The notes below the pieces were generated by a model. It did not search any database, was not told where the DNA came from, and saw nothing but the letters and a program-made list of their open reading frames with translations. 16,731 nucleotides of DNA from an uncultured Oscillospiraceae bacterium (GTDB taxonomy: Bacteria > Bacillota > Clostridia > Oscillospirales > Oscillospiraceae). The first letter of the stretch is position 1. Each line of letters starts with the position of its first letter. The stretch spans positions 1 through 16,731 of the forward strand of contig CANRNA010000014.1 of assembly GCA_947631805.1 (NCBI GenBank), read 5' to 3'. This document shows, piece after piece, positions 1 to 7,398 of the stretch. A program made the position numbers and the translations under genes.

Positions 1-1602
1 CCCCTGGTGGAGATAACCACCGACAAGCTGACCAATGAGGTAGTGAGCGAGCACGAGGGCGTGCTGCTGAAGATCGTGGCGAAGGAAGACGAGGACGTCC
101 CGGTAAAGGGCCTGCTGGCGTACATCGGCCAGGCGGGCGAGGCAGTGGGCGGCGGCACGGCCGCCCCCGCTCCGGCCCCGGCGGCGAAGCCCGCGGGCGA
201 CACCACGGTCATCGTGGTGGGCGGCGGTCCGGGCGGCTATGTGGCCGCCATCCGGGCGGCCCAGCTGGGGGCCAAGGTCACGCTCATAGAGCGTGAGCAC
301 GTGGGCGGCACCTGCCTGAACATAGGCTGCATCCCCACCAAGTGCCTGCTCCACAGCGCGGAGCTTTTGGAGGACATCAAGAACCAGGGCAAGGAGATAG
401 GTGTGGAAGTGTCCGGCGTGAGCGTCAACTTCCCCCAGGTCATCAAGCACAAGAACGATATCTCCAAGAAGCTGACCGGCGGGGTGACCAGCCTGCTGAA
501 GATGAACAAGGTGAAGAAGGTGGACGGAGAGGCGAAGTTCACCGCACCGGGGAAGCTGTCCGTGAAGAAAACGGACGGGAGCACGGAGGCCATGAGCGCG
601 GACGCCATCATCCTGGCGACGGGCTCCGTCAACTCCACGCCTCCCATCCCGGGGCTGAAGGAGAACCCCAACTGCATCGACTCCACGGGAGCGCTGAGCC
701 TGGAAAAGCTGCCCAAGAGCATGGTAGTGATAGGCGGCGGCGTCATAGGGCTGGAGCTGGCCTGCGCGTACGCGGCCTTCGGCACCAAGATCACGGTGGT
801 GGAGGCGCTGGACCACATGCTGCCCATGCTGGACGGCGACCTGACGAAGATAGGCGTGGAGCACATGAAGAAGATGGGGATGGAGTTCCATCTGGAGTGC
901 CCGGTACAGTCTGTGGAGAGCTCCCCTGTAGGGGCGAAGGTGGTCTGCAAGGACAAGGCGGGCCAGACGGTGTCCTTTGAGGCGGAGAAGGTACTGGTGG
1001 CCATAGGCCGCCGGGCCAACACGGCAAGTCTTGATCTGGAAGCGGGCGGGATAGAGAACGACCGCGGCCGGATCGTGGTGAACGAGCGGATGCAGACAAA
1101 CCAGGCGGGGGTCTACGCCATAGGGGACTGCGTGCTGGGGCACGCCCAGCTGGCCCACACCGCCTCGGCCATGGGCGAGGTGGCGGCCGAGAACATCATG
1201 GGGCACGACGCGGTCTACGATGAGAAGACGAATCCGACGTGCGTGTACATCGAGCCGGAGGCGGCCTCGGTGGGACTGACGGAGGAGCAGTGCAAGGCCC
1301 AGGGGCTGGAGTACAAGGTAGGCAAGTTCCCCATGAGCGCCAATGGGAAGGCGCTGATTATCAACGGCGGCGAGGGTCTGGTGAAGATCATCGCGGGGAA
1401 GGAATACGGCGAGATACTGGGCATGCACATCATCGGGCCCCGGGCCACGGACCTTATCGCCGAAGGCGCTCTGGCCATCGGTGAGGAGATGACCCTGGAC
1501 GAGATTATCGCCACCATCCACTCCCACCCCACTGTTACCGAGACCCTCCGCGAGGCCGCTCTCCACGCAGAGAAGCGCGCTATCCATACACCCAACCGCT
1601 AA
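1..1602 (+). CDS. lpdA: Dihydrolipoyl dehydrogenase (E3) with fused N-terminal lipoyl domain, 5' end outside window
   Basis: This is the FAD enzyme that reoxidises the dihydrolipoyl group of 2-oxoacid, acetoin or glycine-cleavage complexes using NAD+. The reading frame is open from base 1, so the true start lies upstream. The visible part begins inside a lipoyl domain, with the acceptor lysine in the TTDKLTNEV motif (codon 25-27). An Ala/Pro-rich linker follows (about 148-200), then the FAD loop GGGPGG (220-237), the redox cysteine pair CLNIGC (codons 313 and 328), the NAD loop GGGVIG (about 733-750) and the C-terminal active-site pair HPTVTE (His codon 1525, Glu codon 1540). All key residues are present. 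E3 enzymes with an attached lipoyl domain are known from Gram-positive acetoin and pyruvate dehydrogenase operons, so E1 and E2 genes are expected just upstream. The stop lies 18 bases before the next gene, which indicates one operon. Confidence 0.95.
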   Translation, partial: PLVEITTDKLTNEVVSEHEGVLLKIVAKEDEDVPVKGLLAYIGQAGEAVGGGTAAPAPAPAAKPAGDTTVIVVGGGPGGYVAAIRAAQLGAKVTLIEREHVGGTCLNIGCIPTKCLLHSAELLEDIKNQGKEIGVEVSGVSVNFPQVIKHKNDISKKLTGGVTSLLKMNKVKKVDGEAKFTAPGKLSVKKTDGSTEAMSADAIILATGSVNSTPPIPGLKENPNCIDSTGALSLEKLPKSMVVIGGGVIGLELACAYAAFGTKITVVEALDHMLPMLDGDLTKIGVEHMKKMGMEFHLECPVQSVESSPVGAKVVCKDKAGQTVSFEAEKVLVAIGRRANTASLDLEAGGIENDRGRIVVNERMQTNQAGVYAIGDCVLGHAQLAHTASAMGEVAAENIMGHDAVYDEKTNPTCVYIEPEAASVGLTEEQCKAQGLEYKVGKFPMSANGKALIINGGEGLVKIIAGKEYGEILGMHIIGPRATDLIAEGALAIGEEMTLDEIIATIHSHPTVTETLREAALHAEKRAIHTPNR

Positions 1603-1620
1603 CATCAGGAGGAACACACA

Positions 1621-2505
1621 ATGAAAAACATCGGTTATCTCGGTCTTGGCATCATGGGCTACGGCATGACCAGCAACCTCATCAAAAAGTGTGACAAGGA
1701 CACTGTTGTCTGGGGCTTTGACCCGGTCGACAAGCTGCGCGACCGCTTCGCGGCCCTGGGCGGCAAGGCTACGGCCGACGCCTCCGAGCTGTACAAGGCC
1801 TGCGACGTGATATTCATGTGCCTGCCCACCAACGCCATCGTGAAGGCCACCATCACGGATATCATGAACACGGCGAAGCCCGGCACCATTATCGTGGACA
1901 TGGGCTCCACCTCCCCCTACATCATCCAGGGCCTGCACAAGACGGCTCTGGAGAAGGGCTATCACCTGCTGGACTCCCCCGTCAGCGGCGGCGAGACCGG
2001 CGCGGTGGGCGGCACTCTCGTCATCATGAGCGGCGGCGAGAAGGAGGTTTTCGACCAGGTCGAGCCCTATCTGCAGATGATGGGCAAGACCGTCACCTAC
2101 ATGGGCCCCTCCGGCTGCGGAAGCATGAGCAAGGTGGCCAACAACATGATGGTGGGCATCCACCTGGTGGCCATGGGCGAGGCCTACGCCTTCGCCGTGA
2201 AGGCGGGCATCGACCCTGGCACCCTCTTCCACGCCATCAAGGGCGGCTTTGCCCAGAGCGCCGTCATGGACCTGAAGGTGCCCAAGGTACTGGAACGGGA
2301 CTTCTCCGCCAGCGCCCGCATCGCCGTACACCTGAAGGACATCAACAACGCCATGGAAATGGCCGAGCATCTGGATGTGCAGCTGCCTCTGACGAAGATC
2401 GTCAAGGAGCAGATGGACTGGATAGACGCCCACGGCCTGATAGACGAGGACCAATGCGCCCTGGTGAAGTATTACGAGGACGCCATGAACGTGGAGATAA
2501 AGTAA
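1621..2505 (+). CDS. NAD(P)-dependent beta-hydroxyacid dehydrogenase (3-hydroxyisobutyrate / tartronate-semialdehyde reductase family)
   Basis: This 294-residue enzyme has the usual family length. It shows the N-terminal dinucleotide loop GLGIMG (residues 8-13), the substrate-binding signature DSPVSGG (118-124) and the catalytic lysine K171, followed by N175 in SKVANNMM. Family members interconvert a beta-hydroxyacid and its semialdehyde, for example 3-hydroxyisobutyrate, tartronate semialdehyde, L-threonate or sulfolactaldehyde. The sequence alone does not settle which one is used here. The start follows AGGAGG at 1607-1612 with good spacing. It sits between the E3 gene and a threonine-dehydrogenase-like gene, so it probably acts in the same catabolic route. 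A cytoplasmic location is expected, since no signal peptide or membrane segment is visible. Confidence 0.9.
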   Translation: MKNIGYLGLGIMGYGMTSNLIKKCDKDTVVWGFDPVDKLRDRFAALGGKATADASELYKACDVIFMCLPTNAIVKATITDIMNTAKPGTIIVDMGSTSPYIIQGLHKTALEKGYHLLDSPVSGGETGAVGGTLVIMSGGEKEVFDQVEPYLQMMGKTVTYMGPSGCGSMSKVANNMMVGIHLVAMGEAYAFAVKAGIDPGTLFHAIKGGFAQSAVMDLKVPKVLERDFSASARIAVHLKDINNAMEMAEHLDVQLPLTKIVKEQMDWIDAHGLIDEDQCALVKYYEDAMNVEIK

Positions 2506-2513
2506 ACCAAATC

Positions 2514-2535
2514 GGGCCGCCCTACACGGCGGCCC
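2514..2535 (+). other. Intercistronic GC-rich stem-loop
   Basis: GGGCCGCC (2514-2521) and GGCGGCCC (2528-2535) can form a perfect 8-bp stem with a 6-base loop, inside the 53-base gap between the hydroxyacid dehydrogenase and the zinc dehydrogenase. No T tract follows, and the next gene's ribosome binding site (AGGAGG, 2546-2551) lies 11 bases after it. It is therefore more likely an RNA stability or partial-termination element than a full terminator. Confidence 0.55.
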
Positions 2536-2558
2536 ATATCCAATGAGGAGGAACACTT

Positions 2559-3605
2559 ATGAAAGGAACCATGCGCGGCGTCGTGAAGACCGCCGCCGGG
2601 GAGGGGCATCTGGAAATAAAAGAGCTCCCCATCCCCCAGATAGGCCCCAATGACATCCTGGTCAAGGTCCACGCCGCCGCTATCTGCGGCACGGACCAGC
2701 ATATCCGCGACTGGCACCCCTGGGCCCAGAAGCGGATGACGCCGCCCGCCACCATCGGCCACGAGTTCTCCGGCGAGGTAGTGGAGATCGGCGACGCGGT
2801 CACCTCCGTGAAGGTGGGCGACCGGGTCTCCTCCGAGTCCCACATCGCCTGCAACACCTGCCAGACCTGCCGGGCGGGCCACCGCCATGTGTGCCCCAAC
2901 ACCCGCATCGTGGGCGTGAACCATCCCGGCGGCGGCGGATTTGCCGAATACGTGTCCATTCCCGAGGAGATAGCTTTCGTCTACAACGACGAGTCCATGC
3001 CCTGGGAGCAGCTGGCGCTGATGGAGCCCTTCGGCGTGGTGGTCCACGGGGTGATGGCCAGCCAGGTGGCGGCCAAGACCGTGGCCATCATCGGCGCCGG
3101 TCCTCTGGGCGCCATGGGCGTTCTGGCGGCCAAGGCGGCAGGTGCGGCCCGTGTCATCGTGGTGGAGCCCAACGAGGCCCGTGCCCAGGCGTCCCTGGCA
3201 CGGGGCGCCGACTACATCGTGGACCCGGTCAAGACCGACCCCGTCCAGGTCATGAAGGAGCTGACCGACGGGATAGGCCCCCATGTGGCCATCGACTTCT
3301 CCGGCAGCATCCCCGGCCTGACCGCCGCCGTGCAGTATCTGCGGCCGGAGGGCCTGCTCACCAGCGTGGCGCACCCCTCCAAGCCCTTCACCTTCGACCT
3401 GACGGAGTTCGCCTACAAAGGCTGCTCCATCAAGGGCATCGCCGGGCGGAAGATGTACGAGACCTGGGAGGACATCCGGGGCCTGCTCCAGGGCGGCATC
3501 GACCTGAGCAGCATCATCAGCCATGAGCTGCCTCTGGAAAAGTTCGCCGAGGGCATGGGCTACATGGACCGGGGCGAATCCTGCAAGGTCATCCTGCACC
3601 CGTAA
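2559..3605 (+). CDS. Zinc-dependent medium-chain dehydrogenase, threonine 3-dehydrogenase-like
   Basis: This 348-residue MDR-family enzyme has a catalytic zinc site at C43, H68 and E69 (ICGTDQHI, GHE). The structural zinc site is C98, C101, C104 and C112, and the NAD loop GAGPLG starts near residue 179. The run ICGTDQHI followed by W52 and W55, the segment ESHIAC, and GVN followed by FAEY closely match my memory of E. coli L-threonine 3-dehydrogenase, including the His (H48) beside the catalytic site. The best guess is oxidation of L-threonine or a similar 2-amino- or 2,3-dihydroxy substrate. Sorbitol- or butanediol-dehydrogenase activity cannot be excluded. The start follows AGGAGG at 2546-2551. 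It is the last gene of the operon, with a terminator 16 bases after the stop. No 2-amino-3-ketobutyrate CoA-ligase gene is visible next to it. Confidence 0.88.
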   Translation: MKGTMRGVVKTAAGEGHLEIKELPIPQIGPNDILVKVHAAAICGTDQHIRDWHPWAQKRMTPPATIGHEFSGEVVEIGDAVTSVKVGDRVSSESHIACNTCQTCRAGHRHVCPNTRIVGVNHPGGGGFAEYVSIPEEIAFVYNDESMPWEQLALMEPFGVVVHGVMASQVAAKTVAIIGAGPLGAMGVLAAKAAGAARVIVVEPNEARAQASLARGADYIVDPVKTDPVQVMKELTDGIGPHVAIDFSGSIPGLTAAVQYLRPEGLLTSVAHPSKPFTFDLTEFAYKGCSIKGIAGRKMYETWEDIRGLLQGGIDLSSIISHELPLEKFAEGMGYMDRGESCKVILHP

Positions 3606-3621
3606 GCATTTGCCATCATTG

Positions 3622-3667
3622 AAAAAGCTCTCCCGTTTTCCTCACGGAAAGCGGGAGAGTGTTTTGT
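3622..3667. terminator. Intrinsic terminator, probably bidirectional
   Basis: CTCTCCCG (3628-3635) pairs with CGGGAGAG (3652-3659). An inner TTTCC/GGAAA stem (3637-3641 with 3646-3650) lengthens the hairpin. TGTTTTGT follows on the plus strand and AAAAA precedes it, giving a T tract in both directions. It lies between convergent genes, so it can end the dehydrogenase operon and also block readthrough from the repressor gene. Confidence 0.85.
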
Positions 3668-3741
3668 AGAATGGTATGACGGTGATATGGTCTGTTGATA
3701 TCCCGGTCTGTTGGTCCATTGGCATTACCATCGGCCCCAAG

Positions 3742-3760
3742 AAAAAAGCAGCGTCGCCGC
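3742..3760 (-). terminator. Short intrinsic terminator after the FadR-type gene
   Basis: Read on the minus strand, GCGGC-GAC-GCTGC forms a 5-bp stem with one G-U pair, followed at once by six T residues (plus-strand A run 3742-3747). It begins three bases after the repressor's stop codon. The stem is short, so termination may be partial, with the stronger hairpin at 3622-3667 as backup. Confidence 0.5.
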
Positions 3761-3763
3761 CGG

Positions 3764-4456
3764 TCAGTCCGCGTCCGGATATTCCCGGTAATACCGCTTC
3801 GGTATGAGCAGGTGATTTTTCATCTCCCGCTTGGCCCGGGTCACATCCCGGTCCCGCACCGCCTCATAAATGGCCTTGTGGGACTCGTGGGTGATGCGCA
3901 GGTAATCCGGCCGGTCCATGAAGCGCTCCCGTATCTCCACGATCATGCTGTTGACCAACCGCATCATGGCCGAGAGCATCACGTTGTGGCTGGCGACCGC
4001 CAGCGCGTCGTGGAATTCTATCTCATAGACGTGGTTGAGGGGCTCCCGCTCCATGCTCTCCAAGGCCCGCTGTAGCGCCTCCAGGTCCTCCTCCGCGGCG
4101 TTCTTGCAGGCCAGCTCCACGATGGCCACCTCGTTGATGCGCCTGAACTCGTTGAAGTCCTCCTGGATATTGTTCTGGCTGGACAGGCGCACCAGGGATA
4201 TCACCTTGCGGATATACTCCGCGTCCCGGATGACCGCCTTGCGGTTGCCCCGGCTCTCGATGGTGCCCAGAAACTCCAGCACCGCCAGGCACTCCCGCAG
4301 CGAGCCCCGGCCAATGCCCAGGGTCTCGGCCAGATCCCGCTCTGAGGGGAGGACGTCCCCAAGCTGGATGGTGCCGCTCTCCATGGCGGAGATGAGGGCC
4401 TGCATCACCAGTTCCGGCACCTTCGGCGACGTGTTTTGTATTTTTTCCAACGGCAT
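3764..4456 (-). CDS. FadR-subfamily GntR transcriptional regulator (winged helix plus FCD domain)
   Basis: This 230-residue DNA-binding regulator has a winged helix-turn-helix at about residues 10-70. It contains the GntR hallmarks LPSERDLAETLGIGRGSLRE and a wing at SRGNR. A helical FCD ligand domain follows, with the histidine motifs EFHDALAVASHN and HESHKAIYEAV that usually bind a metal and an organic acid. FadR-type proteins commonly repress catabolic operons for sugar acids, lactate or other carboxylates. The adjacent convergent dehydrogenase operon is a plausible target, but its promoter is outside the window. The ATG at 4456 is preferred because AAGGGG lies 8 bases upstream. An in-frame ATG at 4492 has no ribosome binding site and falls inside the predicted promoter. 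No convincing operator palindrome was found. Confidence 0.9.
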   Translation of the reverse strand: MPLEKIQNTSPKVPELVMQALISAMESGTIQLGDVLPSERDLAETLGIGRGSLRECLAVLEFLGTIESRGNRKAVIRDAEYIRKVISLVRLSSQNNIQEDFNEFRRINEVAIVELACKNAAEEDLEALQRALESMEREPLNHVYEIEFHDALAVASHNVMLSAMMRLVNSMIVEIRERFMDRPDYLRITHESHKAIYEAVRDRDVTRAKREMKNHLLIPKRYYREYPDAD

Positions 4457-4482
4457 AATATCGTCCCCTTTTTTACTCTTCC

Positions 4483-4511
4483 ACCTTACCATTTGTGACG
4501 GGGGATGTCAA
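4483..4511 (-). promoter_or_regulatory. Sigma-A-like promoter of the FadR-type regulator
   Basis: On the minus strand a perfect -35 box TTGACA (4511-4506) is followed after 17 bases by TAAGGT (4488-4483), which matches three of six -10 positions. Transcription would start near 4476, about 20 bases before the chosen ATG at 4456. This supports the shorter protein over a start at 4492. Confidence 0.45.
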
Positions 4512-4556
4512 GAAGACAGCCATAATTTTTGCCGGATGTCCCAGAAAATCGCCCAC

Positions 4557-4588
4557 AAAAAAGCGTCCCACACCCTGTGAGACGCTTT
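4557..4588 (-). terminator. Strong intrinsic terminator after the small ORF
   Basis: On the minus strand AAAGCGTC pairs with GACGCTTT (4588-4581 with 4567-4560). The stem continues after one mismatch as CACA/TGTG around a 3-base loop, and ends in six T residues (plus-strand A run 4557-4562). It lies 43 bases past the stop of the 56-residue ORF and just upstream of the regulator promoter, so it insulates the two units. Confidence 0.85.
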
Positions 4589-4630
4589 CGGACGATGGGG
4601 CGCGGACACCTCCGCCACAGTGCTGCCGCG

Positions 4631-4801
4631 TTACTTATCCTCTGAGCCGGAAACTCCCTCTTGTTCTGTTTTCTCCCGTTCTCCCCCTAAGAGCTTGGAG
4701 CCACGCTTCATCGCGGCGATGTGGTCTTTGAACATCTGAAATCCCTGCGCCGACGCATACGGCTGGCTCCCCTTCATTCGCGTGTTATGCTGCTCGTTCA
4801 T
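4631..4801 (-). CDS. Small hypothetical protein, 56 residues
   Basis: I do not recognise this protein. The frame runs from ATG at 4801 (MNEQHNTRMKG...) to TAA at 4631. It is hydrophilic, with a basic middle (FKDHIAAMKRGSKLLGG), an acidic Glu/Ser-rich tail (...SGSEDK), no cysteine, no signal peptide and no membrane segment. Three signals support it as a real gene. A purine-rich GAGGAAAGG lies 9 bases upstream (plus 4811-4819). A TATAAT box lies about 80 bases upstream. A strong terminator follows its stop. It stands alone between the GH5 operon's end and the FadR-type gene. Alternatively, the same transcript could be a small regulatory RNA in which the ORF is accidental. Codon positions look reasonable, but the ORF is too short to judge by coding bias. 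Confidence 0.5.
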   Translation of the reverse strand: MNEQHNTRMKGSQPYASAQGFQMFKDHIAAMKRGSKLLGGEREKTEQEGVSGSEDK

Positions 4802-4878
4802 ACGATCATGCCTTTCCTCATAATGTCAAACACAGCACAATGCGGACAAAGCAAAGTAAACGCCCTCTCGTCTCTTTA

Positions 4879-4884
4879 ATTATA
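4879..4884 (-). promoter_or_regulatory. -10 box (TATAAT) of a putative promoter for the small ORF
   Basis: A consensus TATAAT on the minus strand sits in a locally AT-rich stretch that contrasts with the GC-rich surroundings. No good -35 box is found 16-18 bases upstream. Transcription would begin near 4872 and leave a leader of about 70 bases before the ATG at 4801. Confidence 0.45.
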
Positions 4885-4974
4885 TACCTTATGAAAGTCG
4901 ATTACATCCCTTTTCCCATGAATTTTTTATGAACATTGCATTCCATTTTTTTACAAGCGTCCAATTACAGGCAG

Positions 4975-5005
4975 CGCCCCGGCGGAAAAAGGCTCCGCCG
5001 GGGCG
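4975..5005 (-). terminator. Perfect 12-bp GC-rich hairpin after the GH5 gene
   Basis: CGCCCCGGCGGA (4975-4986) and TCCGCCGGGGCG (4994-5005) form a perfect stem with a 7-base loop, starting five bases after the glycosidase stop. No T tract follows on the minus strand; the only T run is in the loop. It probably ends or stabilises the operon transcript, but it is not a textbook intrinsic terminator. Confidence 0.6.
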
Positions 5006-5009
5006 TTGT

Positions 5010-6566
5010 TCACTTTTCCCGCCCGCCGGGAGCAGGCCGAACGGAGAGGGAGCGCACCAGCGCCTGACCGCTCTCGCACCCCAGCCACAGCAGGCCATCC
5101 TCGTCCGGGGCCGCCGTCCATACACCGTCCCGGTCAGGGTCCTGGCCCTGCACTGTGAGACGCCCGGCCTGGCCTGGGCGCACACGCACCTCCACCTCCA
5201 GCGGTCCCCGGCCCTGCACGCGATAGCTCACCCTGTCCCCCGCCCCCAGGCGGAGGAAGGGCCGCTCCTCCTCTTTCTTGGGCACGCCGCCCCGGTTGTC
5301 CCAGGGCACCGGCCCCGTATGGCCGTCCAAAAACAGGAGGCTTGCCCGGCAGGTCCTGCGAAAGTCCGCCCCCGGCACGCGCCCGCCGGAGATATCCTCC
5401 CCGTCAAAGGCCCACGCCGGTATCTCCACCGGCGGGCGGCGCATGAGGGCGCGCACCACCTCCGGGTGGTACTGTATCCGGTCCAGGCAGGCCAAAAACT
5501 CGTCAAAAATGCGCTGGGCGGTGTGGCTGTCCGGCGCCTGTCCGCCGTCCAAATACGCCCGTATCAGGTCCCACCCTTCCGGCTCGCTGAACGTCACCGG
5601 GGAGTTGGGCGTGACCATCTTTTTATAGCACCAGAAGCACCAGCCCACGCCCTGGCGCTCATACATGGGAAAGGCCGTGGTGAACCAGTCCAGGTCGTTC
5701 TCCCCGCTCTCCCCCATCCACAGAGGCGCCCTCAGCCGCCGGGCCGTCCGGATATAGCCGTCTATGCTCTCCCGGTCCGGGTCGCTCCAGTATTTGTGGA
5801 ACTGCAGGGCGATGTTGTCCGCCACGTCGGCGCTCTCCAGGCCGTCAAACAGGGAAAAGTCCGTGGCCCAGTGGAGGCCCTCCCAGATGACGATATGCCG
5901 GTCCCCTGTGGCCCGTATGGCCGCCGTCAGCCGCCGGTACAGGGGCAGGAGCTGGGCGTTATACGCCGCGCCGTCCGGCCTGGGCAGGGGCTCGTTCATT
6001 AAATCGTACCCGCCCACAGCGCTCTCGTCCCGGTACCGCTCCGCCAGCATGGCCCACATAGCCGTCATCGCGTCCTGGTTGGCCCTGTCCATGAACAGCT
6101 CCGGCAGGTCACGGGAACTGTCGTCGATATTCCTTCCGGTCTGGCCGCCGGGGGCGGCGTGCATGTCCAGAAAGACATACAGCCCGTGCTTTTCGCACCA
6201 CGCCACGCACTGGTCCACGTAGCGGATGCCCTCCGGGATGAACCGGACCGCCCCGTCCTCCCCCACGGAAAACAGTTTTCGGGCGTTCATGGCCAGGCGC
6301 ACGGAGTTGAAGCCCTGCCCGGCCAGCCAGGCGATGTCCGCCTCGGTGATGAACCGGTCGAAGTACGTCCTCCAAAACCGCTGGGCGTACTCCTCACCGC
6401 ACAGGGACAGTATCATCGCCTCCATCCGGCGGGGCCGGTCGCAGGCCTCGTACAGCCGCCACATATAGCCCTCCGGCAGCAGCCAGCCCCCCAGGCCCAC
6501 GCCCCGCAGGAGCACCGGCCTGTCCCCGGCCCAAAACTGTCCGTCCTTCGCGTATAAAATGTCCAT
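5010..6566 (-). CDS. Glycoside hydrolase family 5 protein, cytoplasmic, with C-terminal accessory domain
   Basis: This 518-residue protein has a GH5-type barrel over about residues 1-370. It carries the N-terminal signature RGVGLGGWLLPEGY, the loop LDMHAAPGGQTG, the acid/base Glu192 in LMNEP and the nucleophile Glu286 in WMGESGEN. The remaining 140 or so residues look like a beta-rich accessory domain that I cannot assign. There is no signal peptide, so it should act inside the cell on short beta-linked oligosaccharides brought in by the adjacent importer. GH5 members cleave beta-glucans, mannans and related chains, and the exact substrate is not readable here. The ATG follows the permease stop by one base (TAACATG) with AAAGGGG just upstream, so its translation is coupled to that of the permease. 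It is the last gene of the operon. Confidence 0.88.
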   Translation of the reverse strand: MDILYAKDGQFWAGDRPVLLRGVGLGGWLLPEGYMWRLYEACDRPRRMEAMILSLCGEEYAQRFWRTYFDRFITEADIAWLAGQGFNSVRLAMNARKLFSVGEDGAVRFIPEGIRYVDQCVAWCEKHGLYVFLDMHAAPGGQTGRNIDDSSRDLPELFMDRANQDAMTAMWAMLAERYRDESAVGGYDLMNEPLPRPDGAAYNAQLLPLYRRLTAAIRATGDRHIVIWEGLHWATDFSLFDGLESADVADNIALQFHKYWSDPDRESIDGYIRTARRLRAPLWMGESGENDLDWFTTAFPMYERQGVGWCFWCYKKMVTPNSPVTFSEPEGWDLIRAYLDGGQAPDSHTAQRIFDEFLACLDRIQYHPEVVRALMRRPPVEIPAWAFDGEDISGGRVPGADFRRTCRASLLFLDGHTGPVPWDNRGGVPKKEEERPFLRLGAGDRVSYRVQGRGPLEVEVRVRPGQAGRLTVQGQDPDRDGVWTAAPDEDGLLWLGCESGQALVRSLSVRPAPGGREK

Positions 6567-6567
6567 G

Positions 6568-7398
6568 TTACCCCTTTACGGCACCTTCGGAGATGCCCTT
6601 CAATATCTGTTTCTGGAACAGCGCGTAAAACACGATGACTGGCAGCGCCGCCAGTATCAGCGCGCTCAAAATGGCCGTCCAGTCGCTGCTGTACTGGCCG
6701 AACAGGGTGTTGGTGGACAGCAGCAGCGTATACTTCCGGCTGTCCGAGACGACCACCAGCGGCAGCAGAAAGTCGTTCCATATCCACAGGACGTTGGTGA
6801 TGCAGATGGTGGCCGTGATGGGCTTGAGCAGAGGCAGTATCACCACAAAGAAGGTCTGGAGCGGGCCGCAGCCGTCAATGGCGGCCGCCTCCTCCAGCTC
6901 AAGGGGGATGCTCTTCACGAACCCGTTGTAGAGAAATATGGCCATGCTCACCCCCAGCCCGGCGTATACGAAGGCCAGCCCCAGCAGGGAGTTTTTCAGC
7001 TTCAGAAGCAGCGTCACCCGGTAGAGGGGTATCATGATGGAGCTGAAGGGTATCAGCATGGAGAAGATGAACAGCTTCAGCAGAAAGCCGGACAGCCGGG
7101 TCTTGGTCCGGCACAGCTTCCACCCCGCCAGGGCGGAAAAGAGGATGATAAGCCCCACCCCCACACCGGACAGTATAACAGTGTTTCCCAGGCTGCGCAA
7201 GTAGTGCATCTTCTCAAAGGTCCGGACGTAGTTGTCAAAGCGCACGGCGGTCGGCAGGGCGATGACGCTGGTGAGCAGCTCCCCGTTCGTCTTGAAGGAG
7301 TTCATCAGGGCCATCAAAAGCGGGAACAGAGTCACCAGCGCAGCGGCGGTCAAAAAGCCATAGACGAGGATATCCCCTATCAAACGTTTCCTTTTCAC
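6568..7398 (-). CDS. Carbohydrate ABC transporter permease, MalG/UgpE type
   Basis: This 276-residue inner-membrane permease of the CUT1 family has about six hydrophobic segments. The cytoplasmic EAA loop that docks the ATPase is at about residues 168-190 (EEAAAIDGCG...LPLLKPI). It pairs with the MalF-type permease encoded just upstream. It begins with GTG, and that start overlaps the previous gene's TGA (GTGA) with AAAGGAG 8 bases before it, a sign of translational coupling. No ATP-binding subunit is encoded in the locus. As in many Gram-positive CUT1 systems, a shared MsmX/UgpC-like ATPase elsewhere in the genome would be needed; this is an inference. Confidence 0.93.
   Translation of the reverse strand: MKRKRLIGDILVYGFLTAAALVTLFPLLMALMNSFKTNGELLTSVIALPTAVRFDNYVRTFEKMHYLRSLGNTVILSGVGVGLIILFSALAGWKLCRTKTRLSGFLLKLFIFSMLIPFSSIMIPLYRVTLLLKLKNSLLGLAFVYAGLGVSMAIFLYNGFVKSIPLELEEAAAIDGCGPLQTFFVVILPLLKPITATICITNVLWIWNDFLLPLVVVSDSRKYTLLLSTNTLFGQYSSDWTAILSALILAALPVIVFYALFQKQILKGISEGAVKG

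Noticed and set aside
2472..3599. Long open frame antisense to the threonine-dehydrogenase-like gene
   Set aside because: It is rich in His, Gly and Ala with no family motif, as expected for the shadow of a GC-rich gene; the plus strand has all zinc and NAD motifs.
4457..4550. FadR-type operator near the regulator promoter
   Set aside because: I searched for a TGGT/ACCA-like palindrome and found only scattered GGATGTC copies without symmetry.
4495..4731. Plus-strand open frame in the gap
   Set aside because: It runs through the terminator at 4557-4588, has no ribosome binding site and shows no recognisable features.
4823..4829. ATGTCAA near the small ORF as a third copy of the shared operator
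   Set aside because: No second ATGNCAA lies 10 bases away; a single 7-base match is expected by chance.
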